Positions 1 to 9,532 of a stretch of DNA of 33,034 nucleotides are shown here, piece after piece. The stretch's first letter is position 1; the number at the start of each line of letters is the position of its first letter. Source of the DNA: Rhizobium chutanense (GTDB lineage Bacteria; Pseudomonadota; Alphaproteobacteria; Rhizobiales; Rhizobiaceae). The stretch covers positions 1 through 33,034 of the forward strand of contig NZ_NWSV01000042.1 in assembly GCF_002531935.1 (NCBI RefSeq), given 5' to 3'. Below the pieces are notes generated by a model that saw nothing but the letters and a program-made list of their open reading frames with translations, was not told the DNA's origin and made no database searches. The translations under genes were made by a program, and so were the position numbers.

Positions 1-27
1 GACTCGAGGTGTGATAGCTCCAGTCTC

Positions 28-160
28 CTAAATCCGCTTTGAATGGACAACCTCCCGAAAGCTCACAACTAGAGCCTCGGCCGGGGTCTGGTATCCGAGC
101 GATGAGTGCGGCCGGAAATGGTTGTACAACACGACGACAGAACACCCACGGGACCGAGGT
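28..160 (-). pseudogene. 3' remnant of IS3-family transposase (orfB)
   Basis: Read on the minus strand, positions about 140 down to 28 encode a run beginning LYNHFRPHSSLGYQTPAEA, followed by VVSFRE and a stop at 28-30. This is the characteristic C-terminal signature of IS3-family DDE integrases, just after the catalytic Glu region. Upstream of about position 150 the frame breaks and I find no further catalytic-domain sequence before the IS21 element. Only the last 35-40 codons of a gene of roughly 270-300 codons survive. It is a dead insertion-sequence fragment; the exact IS cannot be named from this. Confidence 0.7.
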
Positions 161-529
161 TCGCGAGCTTTTGTATCCGTGGCATCCCTGGTCCGGGCAA
201 CCCGTTCACGTGCATGAGGCGGTGTCCAAAGGGAAGCATATTTCCGCTGCAGCCTTTCTGGTTCTTCTTCTGGTCGACTTCTTGAGGTCCCATCGTGGAT
301 GTTCGACCGATCAATGAGTGGTTGTTGGCGCAGCCTGGCGGTTCCGCACGTCGATCTCGCAAGCCTGCATTCTTTGGCAAGATTGCTGAAGGACGCTGAT
401 GCCTCATCGCAATCTTCGGTAATGGGCGCAGCACTTTGGTCGACTCAGCCTATTCAACGCCATGGTGAGGCAGCTAAATGCTGACTTCCAAGAGAACCTT
501 GAGCCTGCCCATCGATGCAAAATAGCTAA
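161..529. other. no recognisable gene
   Basis: Short overlapping frames occur on both strands but none has a recognisable domain, ribosome binding site or coding texture. It is probably decayed insertion-sequence or intergenic DNA between the IS3 remnant and the IS21 element. Confidence 0.4.
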
Positions 530-533
530 TAGC

Positions 534-576
534 GCGGCAATCAGGATGAGACGCTTGCGACAATCTGGATGAGATT
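534..576. repeat. left terminal inverted repeat of the IS21 element
   Basis: Contains CAATCAGGATGAGAC at 538-552 and the variant CAATCTGGATGAGAT at 561-575. The first is the reverse complement of 3106-3120 at the other end. The outermost bases GCGGCAATC match GCGGCGATC at the right end. Confidence 0.7.
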
Positions 577-577
577 C

Positions 578-1471
578 TTAGGTCGCGGTCGGGATCAAAT
601 TATCATGCTGATTGCCGCTGACAAGTTCTTCGTCGTTTTCTGATTGCCGCTCCGCGACAGACAGCGTTGATGTCCTGATTGTCGCAAACGAGGCCGGTCG
701 GCCGCGCTGGCGTTTTTCCTCAAGCGCAGTTCTGCGGCGATAGCTTTCGACGTTCATCTCGAAGATCGTGGCATGGTGCACGAGCCGGTCGACTGCTGCG
801 AGTGTCATGGCAGGGTCGGGAAAGACCCGGTTCCACTCTCCGAACGGCTGGTTGGCGGTGATCAGGATCGACCGGTGCTCGTATCGTGCCGAGATCAGCT
901 CGAATAGCACGCTTGTTTCCGCCTGGTCCTTGGTGACGTAGGCGAGGTCATCGAGGATGAGCAAGTCGTACCTGTTGAGTTTGTCGATGGCAGACTCAAG
1001 CTGCAGTTCCCTTCGGGCGACCTGAAGCTTCTGCACAAGATCGGTGGTCCGGGTGAACAGGACCCGCCATCCGTTCTCGATCAGCGCAAGGCCGATGGCA
1101 GCAGCAAGATGGCTCTTTCCTCCGCCGGGCGGACCGAACATGAGGATGTTAGCTCCCTTGGCAAGCCAGCTGTCGCCGGCGGTGATTGCCATGACCTGCG
1201 CCTTCGAGATCATGGGTACAGCGTCAAAGGCGAAGCTGTCTAAGGTCTTTCCGGGCGGCAGGTGCGCTTCGGCGAGATGCCGTTCAATCCTGCGATTGGC
1301 ACGCTCTGCCAGCTCGTGCTCGGCAATAGCCGACAGGAAGCGAGCTGCCGGCCATCCTTCCCGGTCCGCCTCTTCGGCAAATCGTGGCCACAGCATTTTG
1401 ATCGTCGGCAGCCGGAGCTCGTTGAGCATGATGCCGAGGCGTGCTTCATCGATAACGTGGGCGTTCTTCAT
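578..1471 (-). CDS. istB: IstB-like transposition helper ATPase (AAA+)
   Basis: IstB is the ATPase that binds target DNA and activates the IstA transposase. The 297-residue product has a Walker A motif GPPGGGKSH near residue 114 and a Walker B stretch LLILDDLAY near residue 170, followed by an arginine-containing sensor region. This is the DnaC-like AAA+ fold of the IstB family, which is usually 240-300 aa. Its ATG overlaps the istA stop codon (ATGA at 1468-1471), implying translational coupling. The C-terminal 40 residues are polar and low in complexity. No frameshift or missing motif is visible. Confidence 0.93.
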   Translation of the reverse strand: MKNAHVIDEARLGIMLNELRLPTIKMLWPRFAEEADREGWPAARFLSAIAEHELAERANRRIERHLAEAHLPPGKTLDSFAFDAVPMISKAQVMAITAGDSWLAKGANILMFGPPGGGKSHLAAAIGLALIENGWRVLFTRTTDLVQKLQVARRELQLESAIDKLNRYDLLILDDLAYVTKDQAETSVLFELISARYEHRSILITANQPFGEWNRVFPDPAMTLAAVDRLVHHATIFEMNVESYRRRTALEEKRQRGRPASFATIRTSTLSVAERQSENDEELVSGNQHDNLIPTAT

Positions 1472-2973
1472 GCCGCTTCTCCCGTCCCGATCAGGGCCTC
1501 ATAACCGTTGAGCGATGCGAGTTGCACATGAACGGTCGGCAGCTTGGCTGGATCCGGACCGAAGAGCGCTCGCATGGTAGCCAGATTGGGTAAGTCACCA
1601 GCATCGAGTATCCTGGCCAATTCTTCGGCAAGTTCGCGTTCGCAACCACGGTCATGCGCGAGCGCCAGGAGTTCGACGGTGATCTTGCAAGCCTGCTTGT
1701 CGGGAAGATGCTCGATGAGGGCTTCGAAGGCCTTGCGATATTCCTGACGCGGGAAGAGCTTGTCGCGATAAACGAGGCCGCGGAGCGCCATCGGCTTTTT
1801 GCGCAGGGAATGGATGACGTGGTGGTAGTTGACGACCTGGTCGTGTCGGCCGTCGGGATGGCCGCGTCCTCGGCGCAACGTCATCAGATGCGTACCGCCG
1901 ACAAAGACATCCAGCCGATCGTCGAACAGGCGAACTCTTAACCTGTGGCCGATCAGGCGGGATGGCACGGTGTAGAAGACCTTGCGCAAGGTGAAGCCGC
2001 CCGTCCGGGACACCGTAACGACAATCTCTTCGAAGTCCGTGGTCCGGCGCTCGGGCAGCGCCTGCAGATGGGATCGCTCAGCATCAATGCGCTTGCCATG
2101 GGCAGCGTTGCGACGGCTGACGATGTCATCGACAAAGGCGCGGTAAGAACTGAGGTCGTCGAATTCCTTGGCCCCCCGCATCAGCAGGGCGTCATGAACA
2201 GAGTTCTTGAGATGGCCATGGGAGCTTTCGATAGAGCCGTTCTCATGCGCGACGCCTTTGTTGTTGCGCGTCGGCGTCATTCGATAATGGGAGCAAAGCT
2301 GATCGTATCGGTGGGTGAGATCGACCTTGGCATCGGCGTCGAGGTTGCGGAATGCCGCCGACAGGCTGTCGCTTCGATGATAAAGCGGCGTACCTCCCAC
2401 GGACCACAGGGCATTTTGAAGCCCTTCAGCCAGCGCGACAAAGCTTTCGCCGCCGAGAATGACATGGGCATGTTCGAAGCCCGACCAGACAAGCCGGAAG
2501 TGATAGAACAGGTGATCAAGCGGCTGGCCGGCGATGGTCACACCAAGACCGCTGGCGTCGGTAAAATCCGAAAGGCCCAACCGGCCTGGCTCGTGCGTTT
2601 GGCGGAAGATGACCCCCTGCGCTTCGCCATGGACAGCACGCCACGACCGAATGCGTCGTTCAAGCGTGCGGCGGATACCTTCAGAGAGTTCTGGATGTCG
2701 GCGCAGCATCTCGTTGTAGACAGCGACGGCACGGATACCGGGTGCGGCCTTCAGGAGCGGGACGACTTCGGTCTCGAATATCAGCTCTAAGGGATCAGGG
2801 CGGCGGCGTCCGCGCGGCGCTTTGCTCTGAGAAGGCAGTTGTACCTCCTTGTCGAGGCGGTATGCCGTGGCTCGGCTGATCGACGCTTTTGACGCGGCGA
2901 CCTCTACGGAATGCGTTTGTCGGTACTTCATGAAGAGTCTCATCTGATGATCGGTTAAATGGCGACCCGGCAC
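1468..2973 (-). CDS. istA: IstA-like IS21 transposase
   Basis: IstA is the DDE transposase that cuts and joins the IS21 ends. The protein begins with a helix-turn-helix region (residues about 10-50, SVEVAASKASISRATAYRL). It continues into an rve/integrase core with candidate catalytic residues in DFTDASG, HRSDSLS and the Glu of NGSIESSHG, then a C-terminal beta-rich domain. I chose the GTG at 2973 because GGAGA lies 8 bases upstream and family members commonly start at the PGRHLTDHQMR segment. An in-frame ATG at 3027 gives 519 aa but has no visible Shine-Dalgarno. The gene is intact and translationally coupled to istB. Confidence 0.92.
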   Translation of the reverse strand: MPGRHLTDHQMRLFMKYRQTHSVEVAASKASISRATAYRLDKEVQLPSQSKAPRGRRRPDPLELIFETEVVPLLKAAPGIRAVAVYNEMLRRHPELSEGIRRTLERRIRSWRAVHGEAQGVIFRQTHEPGRLGLSDFTDASGLGVTIAGQPLDHLFYHFRLVWSGFEHAHVILGGESFVALAEGLQNALWSVGGTPLYHRSDSLSAAFRNLDADAKVDLTHRYDQLCSHYRMTPTRNNKGVAHENGSIESSHGHLKNSVHDALLMRGAKEFDDLSSYRAFVDDIVSRRNAAHGKRIDAERSHLQALPERRTTDFEEIVVTVSRTGGFTLRKVFYTVPSRLIGHRLRVRLFDDRLDVFVGGTHLMTLRRGRGHPDGRHDQVVNYHHVIHSLRKKPMALRGLVYRDKLFPRQEYRKAFEALIEHLPDKQACKITVELLALAHDRGCERELAEELARILDAGDLPNLATMRALFGPDPAKLPTVHVQLASLNGYEALIGTGEAA

Positions 2974-3105
2974 AAACTGGTTCTCCAATCCAGAAAACCG
3001 CAAATGTACCGGACCGACCGCGATCATGAGACGCCGAAAATCTGCGCCACGCCGGGGTATGACTACGATCGGGCTACGCCCTCACTCCGTCACACCCCGG
3101 CGCGA

Positions 3106-3149
3106 GTCTCATCCTGATTGACGCTGAATCTCATCGAGATCGCCGCTAC
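3106..3149. repeat. right terminal inverted repeat of the IS21 element
   Basis: GTCTCATCCTGATTG at 3106-3120 is the exact inverse of the left-end motif. A second, more divergent copy lies at 3128-3142, and the outer GCCGC matches the left end inverted. Confidence 0.7.
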
Positions 3150-3150
3150 G

Positions 3151-4670
3151 CATAAAAGAGCCAGCCTGCCCGTCTAACCAATGCGAGCAGAACTCTCGGG
3201 ACATTGTCACCCAACTTGTAGAGGGCCATCTTCGGCGTCAAGGCGCAGACCTCAACCGCTTCCGAGCAGAGAACTACGTCGGGTGCTGGACATATTTGTG
3301 AAGAACCCAACACGGCACAATACTTTTATCATCACGGAATGGGCGCGGCAGTCGGCCAGCAGCCAGGCGCCTGTAAAATCCAAGTGTCGAGCCGACAGGG
3401 CCTTGAAGGCATGCCTGAAACCAGGATGAGGGAACATATCGCCGGATTGGGCCGAGTTGAAGAACGTTGTGGGCAAGAATCTGTGCCCTCACCTCATCAG
3501 TCCAATTCCGCCGCCGCCGCCGACAGGTGATCTTTGAGCTCATTTGGGGATCGTTAGCGTTCAGCTTCGGTAGGCGGACGTGCATTTTTGCGATGGTGGA
3601 AGTTGTCGGCAGGTGGGCAACACGTGAAATATGGTTCTTCACTGAAATCGAGGGCATCAGACACGTCCCGCGCTCGCCGCGACAGAGCGTCCGACGAGAC
3701 CTCGAACCATCTTCCGCGAACACTTCATAGCACTGCCTGCAACGTGCTTCGTGTAGACTGCAATCTTCAGTACATCGTTAAGCGAGGTCGTGTCTGAACA
3801 ACACCGTAGGCATGCCGGATCCTCCGTATTCGAGATGGAATAGAGCGCCTCAGGAATGGTCCCATTTCATCCCGAGGAGGAGAAGTGAAATTGCCATAGT
3901 GGCGTGGCGGCGTTTGTTCGCGAGGCTCATGCTACGTGAGTGTCGAGAAGATTGCGACGGATTTAAGTTTCGATCGCCGTGGTTTACCGGAATGCACCTT
4001 CCGCTATTTCGCCGCCGAGACGTTGGTCGAGTTCCTCGTGCTGGCCGTTGCGGCAACTTGGCGATTCACGCCGCCACCGCGCGCCTATCGCTGCGGCAGC
4101 ACAGCCGGCTTCGACGCATCTTCATTCAGACAAGGCGATGGCAAAAATCATCGTCACGCCCGCGCGCGCTGGCCCTGTCGAGATTGCGGCCTTCCTGATG
4201 AAAGGCGACGTCGATCCGCTGGACGCCAAGAAGTGACCTTCGTCTTGTCGACCCCCCCTGCGGGAATAGAGCCAATCAAGCGTGCGGCGCGCCAGTGGGA
4301 GGACGGCACTTGGCGCGAGAACGTGCCGTTGCGGCAAGTGGAACATCCGTGTCGATTCTCGCGTCAGCGATTTTGAGCTTGCTCGGGCTTCCGGCGAGAT
4401 TGAAATTGGGAATTTGAATGCCTTCACTGCAAACACACCGGATCTTCATTTTACGTGGCGCAACTTTCCTCAAACGAACCCGCACCCGTGCGGTATTTGG
4501 CCACATCCTCGCCGAGGCCGGAGCCGGAATAACCGGGTCCGAGCTTCACTCTCATCACATCAAGGGTGCCTGCCACGAGCAAACGCCTTATAATTGGCGC
4601 GAAGCCAAACCGCGTCGGTGACAGGGCACTCACAGTAATGGGCAGGGTGCGGCTGTGGGCCGGCAATTGC
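3151..4670. other. non-coding or decayed DNA
   Basis: About 1.5 kb between the IS21 element and the abiE remnants. All frames are short and disagree in texture. Apart from the IS66-like trace at 3385-3535, I recognise no protein domain, RNA gene or regulatory array. It is most likely a graveyard of insertion-sequence and plasmid fragments. Confidence 0.4.
3385..3535 (-). pseudogene. possible IS66-type orfA (TnpA) remnant
   Basis: On the minus strand the segment starting RRRRRNWTDEVRAQI resembles the N-terminal helix-turn-helix of IS66 TnpA-type proteins (pattern RRRRxWxDExKAxIV...). A divergent continuation ending near VPSSWFQ follows. The match fades after about 40 residues, with an apparent frameshift, and no TnpB or TnpC partner is nearby. 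This is recognition from memory over a short stretch, so it is tentative. Confidence 0.35.
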
Positions 4671-5663
4671 TTATTTTGACGCGTCGCTTTTGTTGGCATG
4701 CGCCTGAATTTGCGTGCATCGCTCGATCAGGTGCTCGAACGGCTCGGAATCGCCGAGCAGCAGGCCGTCGTCGACCATGCGCGCGTAATCCTCGCCGAGC
4801 GCACGCAGACCTTCTCCGGATGGCGTCAGAACCAGATTGCCGTTGACGGCTGCGGCGTAGTCGATGGGCGAGCGGTCGGCCGCCTTTTCCGCAAAAAACA
4901 TGGATTTGTGTTTCGCCACGGCATTGGCGAGTTGCCGATCCGCGGATGCTTTGTCGGCGAAACCAGCATCGTCCAGCCGGACGACATCATGCCAGTGGCG
5001 GGCAAAACGATCGCCGCGAAGGCGCTCCTGCAGGCAGAAGACATGGATGGCGGTCGCTTTCTCCCACAACGTCCGCTCCGCGTGCATGACGCGGGGACTC
5101 GCTTTCGGAAATTCGACACCATCAACCTGGCCCGACGCGTCACAGTCGACGGATACTGGCCGGCTCGCCGGTCGACCGCGCTCCGAATTCGAGCATGACG
5201 CTCGGGGCGACATAGCCGGATCCGCTGCTCACCGCTTCATAGTCGAGGTAGAGCGTATCGTCCTCGAGGCGGATTGCCGCCGGAAGAGATTGAACGCGCA
5301 ACGCGCCATAACCGGCTCCACCGAGCCCGCCACCCAGACCGGAAGCCGCTTTCGCACCTCGCTGGTCCAGTGTTTCTCCTCGCTGCGGGTTTTCGGCAGT
5401 GCTTCGTCATTGTCGCCAACCAAGTCCGGCGCCAGGGCGCGGATATCGTAGGTCAGGTCGACATCCTCGGAGAACCTTTTGATGACACCGTAGGCTTTCG
5501 AAAGCGAGGTGCCGCCCTTGAAGACGAGATGCTCACCGAGCTTGGACGAAAAGAGCGTCTGCAGCGTCCAGACGACCCAGACATCCTTTTCGAGGAGATG
5601 AATGGGCCGTCCGGTGCGGTCGGCCGCCACCGCCAAGGCTTCGCGTCGGTTATCCTTTGACAA
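4671..5663 (-). pseudogene. abiEii: AbiEii-type nucleotidyltransferase toxin, frameshifted
   Basis: AbiEii proteins are nucleotidyltransferase toxins of type IV toxin-antitoxin systems. The N-terminal half (from a TTG at 5663) keeps the motif FKGGTSLSKAYG and the acidic RFSEDVDLTY signature. At about 5270-5285 the frame shifts; a second frame carries DDTLYLDYEAVSSGSGYV and LEFGARSTGEPAS. At about 5160-5190 it shifts again into a third frame carrying ASPRVMHAERTLWEKATAIH, which runs to the stop at 4671. Joined across the three frames the order matches a full family member of about 320 aa. Two independent frameshifts argue for a genuine pseudogene. It lies directly downstream of abiEi, as usual. 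Confidence 0.8.
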
Positions 5664-5676
5664 GGTCAGAAACAGA

Positions 5677-6237
5677 TCAGCGATGCGCAGCCTTTCCTAC
5701 GCTTCTTGCAAGCCAGGTCGGAAACTGCGGAGCCGCCGCCACCAGCTCGCCGAACGCGTTTGGCGGCAGCTTTCGCTTGATCCGCGACAGTGCTTCATCG
5801 GCCCTTTCCGGCCCAAGCCATGCAAGTGCGCGGACCGCCACGCCAGCAGGTCGATCGGCCAAGGCCAATTGCCAGCGCGGCACGTGCTTGAGCTCGACCG
5901 TCTGCTGTCCAAGGGTCATCGTCCGGCTACGGCCGGATGTCAGGTAGACGGAGCGGACCGGGACCTGGGAGGTCAGGCCCAGGGCATTTGCCGCGGCGGC
6001 GCCATCGAGACGATGACCTCACCGCGCTGCTGCGCCACCGCCTCTACGGCCTGTTCGACCGTCGGCGGCCGACTGCCAAAGCGACTTTTGACGGGCCGCA
6101 TATAGATACCACGGCCCGCCCGGACGAGCTCGCCACGCTCGGCCAGGCGCGACAGAGCCTGATCCAGGGCGGCTCGATTTCCGAGATGCAAAAAACTCTT
6201 TGCCGAAAGCGCGGTCCTTCCGGCAGTCGTTCAGCAT
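5677..6237 (-). pseudogene. abiEi: AbiEi-type antitoxin / transcriptional regulator, frameshifted
   Basis: AbiEi antitoxins have an N-terminal winged helix that represses their own promoter and a C-terminal domain that counters AbiEii. From the ATG at 6237 the frame reads NDCRKDRAFGKEF. It is then lost in a run of six T (about 6188-6193); removing one T restores FLHLGNRAALDQALSRLAERG. A second break at about 6008-6012, consistent with one lost base, separates EVIVS from GAAAANALGLTSQVPVRSVY. The C-terminal part runs in a single frame to the stop at 5677. With both shifts corrected the protein would be about 185 aa. The gene is inactive as read. Confidence 0.8.
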
Positions 6238-6279
6238 GTCCCATGATTTGCTATGTCAGCTTTTGCATGGCATTTCTCT

Positions 6280-6315
6280 TGTCAGAATTATATGCAAGTT
6301 TCTGACAGTTTGCAA
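6280..6315 (-). promoter_or_regulatory. abiE promoter with overlapping inverted-repeat operator
   Basis: On the minus strand, TTGCAA (6315-6310), 17 bases, then a perfect TATAAT (6292-6287) form a strong sigma-70-type promoter about 50 bases upstream of the abiEi start. The flanking sequences TGTCAGAA (6280-6287) and TTCTGACA (6300-6307) are a perfect 8-bp inverted repeat with a 12-base gap that spans the -10 box. This is the arrangement expected for autorepression by AbiEi. It is a sequence reading only. Confidence 0.6.
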
Positions 6316-6389
6316 TGAGAGGGGAAGACGGCGAGCCCGGACGGTGCTGACCAATTTTTATCGGTCAGTGACCCGCTGTCTCTTCACAA

Positions 6390-6599
6390 TCACGATTCAT
6401 CTATCAGGCCGTCAAACACTTCCACCATCGCATCGCTGATGGCCTTGCCTAGCGCGGCTGCAGCGTTTGCAAGCGCCTCGTCGTCCATATCGCGAGCGGC
6501 CATCGCAAAAGCAGTTCCCTCGGACGTTACGATTTCCCGCGCCCGCTCAATTGCCCAAAGGCCGAAGTCGCTGCGGCTGCTGATTTCCACGGTTTCCAT
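6390..6599 (-). CDS. small acidic protein of unknown function
   Basis: A 69-residue product. The segment after residue 20 is alanine-rich and amphipathic (AARDMDDEALANAAAALGKA), suggesting two helices, and the sequence is strongly acidic overall. A good Shine-Dalgarno (AGGGGAC) precedes the ATG at 6599 by about 5 bases, which supports it as a real gene. I see no membrane segment, signal peptide or known motif. It lies between the abiE remnants and the first HrpK-like gene, transcribed divergently from the latter. A secretion chaperone is conceivable from size and acidity, but nothing shows it. Confidence 0.5.
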   Translation of the reverse strand: METVEISSRSDFGLWAIERAREIVTSEGTAFAMAARDMDDEALANAAAALGKAISDAMVEVFDGLIDES

Positions 6600-6922
6600 G
6601 TTGTCCCCTGATTTGTTCGAGAGGACGGCTTATACCGATTTGCCGGACAATGCAGTCTGAAAACCGAGCCCGAGGACCGACTTTGATCTGTCTCGTGAGC
6701 GCATTCCCTACGGTAGCGTGCTCTATTGCGCCGCACCTTGGCGACTGCGGTGTCACCAGCATTTGTACTGCGGTATAATTTGGAAGCGCTATGTGGGGGT
6801 CAATGGTTCAATTTTGCCGCTCCGATAGCACCCATTTGTCATATCACTGAAAAACTTCTGACCTAACGAGGCTTTCCGGGCCTCCGTTCAGGGTGCGGCC
6901 GTCGATCAGGAGTGACGAAATC
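6600..6922. other. intergenic region upstream of the first HrpK-like gene
   Basis: No gene is visible. On the plus strand TATAAT occurs at 6774-6779, but no good -35 box sits 16-18 bases upstream. GTTCAATTTT at 6806-6815 recurs at 12747-12756 ahead of the main T3SS operon. No tts box, nod box or NifA/sigma-54 arrangement was recognised here. Confidence 0.35.
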
Positions 6923-9532
6923 ATGTTGGAACGTGTTGGCAGCGGATCGAAAGAGGTCGAAACCCTGGTCGTGGACCTCGACCAGAAAGACGTGACTGGC
7001 CGTTCTGCATCGACAAAAACCATCGACGCCGGCGAAATACGCAAGATCGCGCCGAGCGGCAACGGGCAGGCACTCGACATCTCCGCTGCGCGGGGCTTCG
7101 TCGGGTTTACCCAGAGCAAAAGCGGCGCCACCGCGATCCTGGTCGATGCAAAGGTGAGCACGCCCGAAACCGACCCGGGCAACGATCTCAAGATCGACCT
7201 GGACGGTTTGAAAAAGGTTGCCGCTTCCGAATTCGGCAGCACCGTTCCCAACAACATCACCCACCTGTTCAACCCGACCATCCAGGCGATGGCCAAGCAG
7301 TTTTACGGGGGAGACAGCCCCGCGGTGCGCGATCAGTTCAAGGCCGACGTCAAGGCGCTTCTCGGTCCGCTGCTCGACAAGGTAGGCGCCGGAGAGGTCA
7401 GTCAGGCTGATCTTGGCGGCCTTCTGGAGCGCCTGACCTCGCGTCTGAGCGCTCCCGGCGGCAAGGAAGTCTGGGGTTACCGCCACGCGGTACAGACCGC
7501 GCTCGAAGGGCTCGTCATGGGCGCCAGCCTGGTCTCGAAGCTCCCGGCCAATGCCGAGTGGGACAAGAGCGTCTCGCCGCTACCCTCCAGCAATCTCGCC
7601 AGCTATTCGTTCAACGACGTCATGGCGGCAATCATGATCGGCACCGGGCTGGCCGGCAAGGGCATTGCGGCCAACGGCTCAGATCGCGGGCGCTTCTTCG
7701 CCGGCAGCGGCGGTGACGCCTGGATCGCCGAGCGTATGTTCGCCACCACGGACAATGGCTGGAGCAAGACCGTCCAAAATCTCGATCTGCCCTATATCGA
7801 CAGCGACTATCTGACATCGAGCCTCAAGAAGATGGACCTTGTCATGTCGGGCTCGGATGCCATCGAGCCGGTCGTGGAGCGCCCGATCGACGAGAACGAC
7901 ATCCTGGAAAGCAAGGTGCTGCGCGGCTACGCTCCGTCGACCGCCTATGAGCCGACGCTGAAGAAGCTCGACGAACTCAAATACGGCATTCTCGGCGACG
8001 CCGTGAAGGACGTGAACCGGAATTTCGTCGCGCCCGACAACATGGACCACCTCGACCAGCTGACGCCGGAACAGAAGGCGACGGTGCTCTACGATCTCAT
8101 CGAGATCAAACAGCAGTTCAATGGCTATATGAACCAGTATGGCGACAGCGTGCCCGATGGCGAGCGCGTCGGCAAGGACCTCGATGCGCGGATCGAAAAG
8201 CTGACGGCCGATCCGGCGACGCAGCAGCATCTCTCGGATATCTTCGCGAGCGGCATGAAGGAATATCTGCAAAGCCCGGAGAATTCCGATCTGCTCACCA
8301 ACATCGAAGACGCCTATCTGATCGATATCGGCGGCGGCAAGGCGATCGACCGGGCGCTGAGCGCCGGCAAGAGCTTCGAAGATGCCCTGAAGGATTATTA
8401 TTCCGAACTCAACACGCTCGTCGATCTCCTGCCCCAGGATTATATCGACGCGCATCTCGACGCCGCGAACGTCACCTTCTCGAACATCGTCAAGGAACAT
8501 TATATCGGCGACGGCCAGGGTGTCGATCTCGAGCCGCTGCTGTCGGGTCCGGATGACACATTTGTGCCCGGCGCAACGAATGACGCCATCAGCCAGTTGG
8601 CAAACACCTTCGCCGAGGATTTCATCAGCAAAAACGGCCCGGCAGATGGCGGCGAGACGCTGAAGCAGAACCTGGCGCAGGATATAGCGCGCGACGTCGA
8701 CGGCGTTCTGCGCATGGTGCGCGGCGGTATGAAGCTCGACGACGCGCTTGCCTCCTTCAAGGATTCGCTCGACCTGCCGCGCCAGACCCGTACACCTGCC
8801 GGCATCGATGCCGAAGTGTACAAGGCCGGTCTGATGCACGCCGTGCAGATGCTGACGATGTCGAGCGTGCTGGTGGCGCACGGCCTCGGTGTCGGCGGCA
8901 AGTGGACGCCGGCCGATATCGCCGCTGCGGTCGGCTCGGCGACACAGATCGTCGGCATGACGATGGAGGGGCTCGGCAAGAACCTCGACGTTGCCGGCAA
9001 ACCGTTCAGCGCCTTCGGCAATCAGCCTGGCAGCTGGGGCAAGGGGATCTCGATGAACTTCTCGCCGAAGACGATGGAAGCGGCAGGCAAGATCCTCGGC
9101 GCGGCCGGCGGCCTCGCCATGGCCGGCCTCGGCTTCTATTCGGCGTCGCGGTCGATGAAGGCCGGCGACCGCGCCAAGGGCGCGCTCGAAATAATCGGCG
9201 GCATTGCCGGTACCGGCAACGCGCTGATCGGTTTCTCCGAGGCGATGCTTTATCTGACCAATGCCATGTCCCGTGCCTTTTCCGGACTCGGAACGGTGGC
9301 GCCGGAAGTCGTGACCATCTTCAGCAGCGCCGCCAAAACCGGCCTTGCCGCGGCCGGACTGGTCACCGGCCTCGTTGCCTCGGCCGTCGGGCTGGCGCTT
9401 GGTCTGTGGGATATGGCCAATGGCGTGAAGAAGCTCGACAAAATGGAAAAGCAGCTGAACGAGAAGCTTGAACGCTACACCGGCGAGTCCGTGCATCTCG
9501 AATTTGGGCCAGACCCGTCATTCATCTGGTAG
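6923..9532 (+). CDS. HrpK-like T3SS secreted protein / putative translocator, copy 1
   Basis: The 869-aa product resembles HrpK-type proteins, which are secreted by plant-associated T3SSs and thought to help translocation. I chose ATG 6923 (AGGAG about 10 bases upstream) over an in-frame GTG at 6893. Residues about 88-310 are nearly identical to residues 357-580 of the second copy (9753-12596). Residues about 345-530 (LTPEQKATVLYDLIEIKQQF) are a divergent relative of the N-terminal domain of that copy, so the domain order is inverted. The C-terminal third ends with glycine/alanine-rich hydrophobic segments (AAGLVTGLVASAVGLALGLW, residues about 810-830) that could insert in a membrane. There is no signal peptide. 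The HrpK assignment is from memory of the family; location beside rhc genes supports it. Confidence 0.55.
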   Translation: MLERVGSGSKEVETLVVDLDQKDVTGRSASTKTIDAGEIRKIAPSGNGQALDISAARGFVGFTQSKSGATAILVDAKVSTPETDPGNDLKIDLDGLKKVAASEFGSTVPNNITHLFNPTIQAMAKQFYGGDSPAVRDQFKADVKALLGPLLDKVGAGEVSQADLGGLLERLTSRLSAPGGKEVWGYRHAVQTALEGLVMGASLVSKLPANAEWDKSVSPLPSSNLASYSFNDVMAAIMIGTGLAGKGIAANGSDRGRFFAGSGGDAWIAERMFATTDNGWSKTVQNLDLPYIDSDYLTSSLKKMDLVMSGSDAIEPVVERPIDENDILESKVLRGYAPSTAYEPTLKKLDELKYGILGDAVKDVNRNFVAPDNMDHLDQLTPEQKATVLYDLIEIKQQFNGYMNQYGDSVPDGERVGKDLDARIEKLTADPATQQHLSDIFASGMKEYLQSPENSDLLTNIEDAYLIDIGGGKAIDRALSAGKSFEDALKDYYSELNTLVDLLPQDYIDAHLDAANVTFSNIVKEHYIGDGQGVDLEPLLSGPDDTFVPGATNDAISQLANTFAEDFISKNGPADGGETLKQNLAQDIARDVDGVLRMVRGGMKLDDALASFKDSLDLPRQTRTPAGIDAEVYKAGLMHAVQMLTMSSVLVAHGLGVGGKWTPADIAAAVGSATQIVGMTMEGLGKNLDVAGKPFSAFGNQPGSWGKGISMNFSPKTMEAAGKILGAAGGLAMAGLGFYSASRSMKAGDRAKGALEIIGGIAGTGNALIGFSEAMLYLTNAMSRAFSGLGTVAPEVVTIFSSAAKTGLAAAGLVTGLVASAVGLALGLWDMANGVKKLDKMEKQLNEKLERYTGESVHLEFGPDPSFIW
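7183..7852 (+). repeat. 670-bp direct repeat, copy 1 (inside HrpK-like gene 1)
   Basis: Aligns without gaps to 10823-11492 (constant offset of 3640). By hand I count roughly 45 mismatches, about 13 of them packed into 7404-7437. Identity ends abruptly on both sides within coding sequence. Confidence 0.9.

Larger units (their letters stand above)
530..3150 (-). mobile_element. IS21-family insertion sequence, apparently complete
   Basis: The element carries the two-gene istA-istB set characteristic of IS21, with a 4-base ATGA overlap between genes. It is bounded by inverted ends that each contain two copies of a roughly 15-bp motif (CAATCAGGATGAGAC and variants) about 22 bp apart. Multiple terminal repeats are typical of IS21. 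The outer ends near 530-534 and 3147-3150 are approximate, because I could not recognise a clear target-site duplication. Both proteins keep their catalytic motifs, so the element may be active. Confidence 0.88.

Noticed and set aside
1945..2790. 281-aa plus-strand frame inside istA
   Set aside because: It is antisense to an intact transposase gene with clear catalytic motifs.
6255..6272. GTCAGCTTTTGCATGGCA resembles a tts box (TtsI binding site)
   Set aside because: Only the first half matches, it overlaps the abiEi 5' region, and it lies over 600 bp from the nearest T3SS start.
7679..9496. 605-aa minus-strand open frame opposite HrpK-like gene 1
   Set aside because: It is a shadow of the GC-rich gene on the other strand, with no initiation signal or domain.
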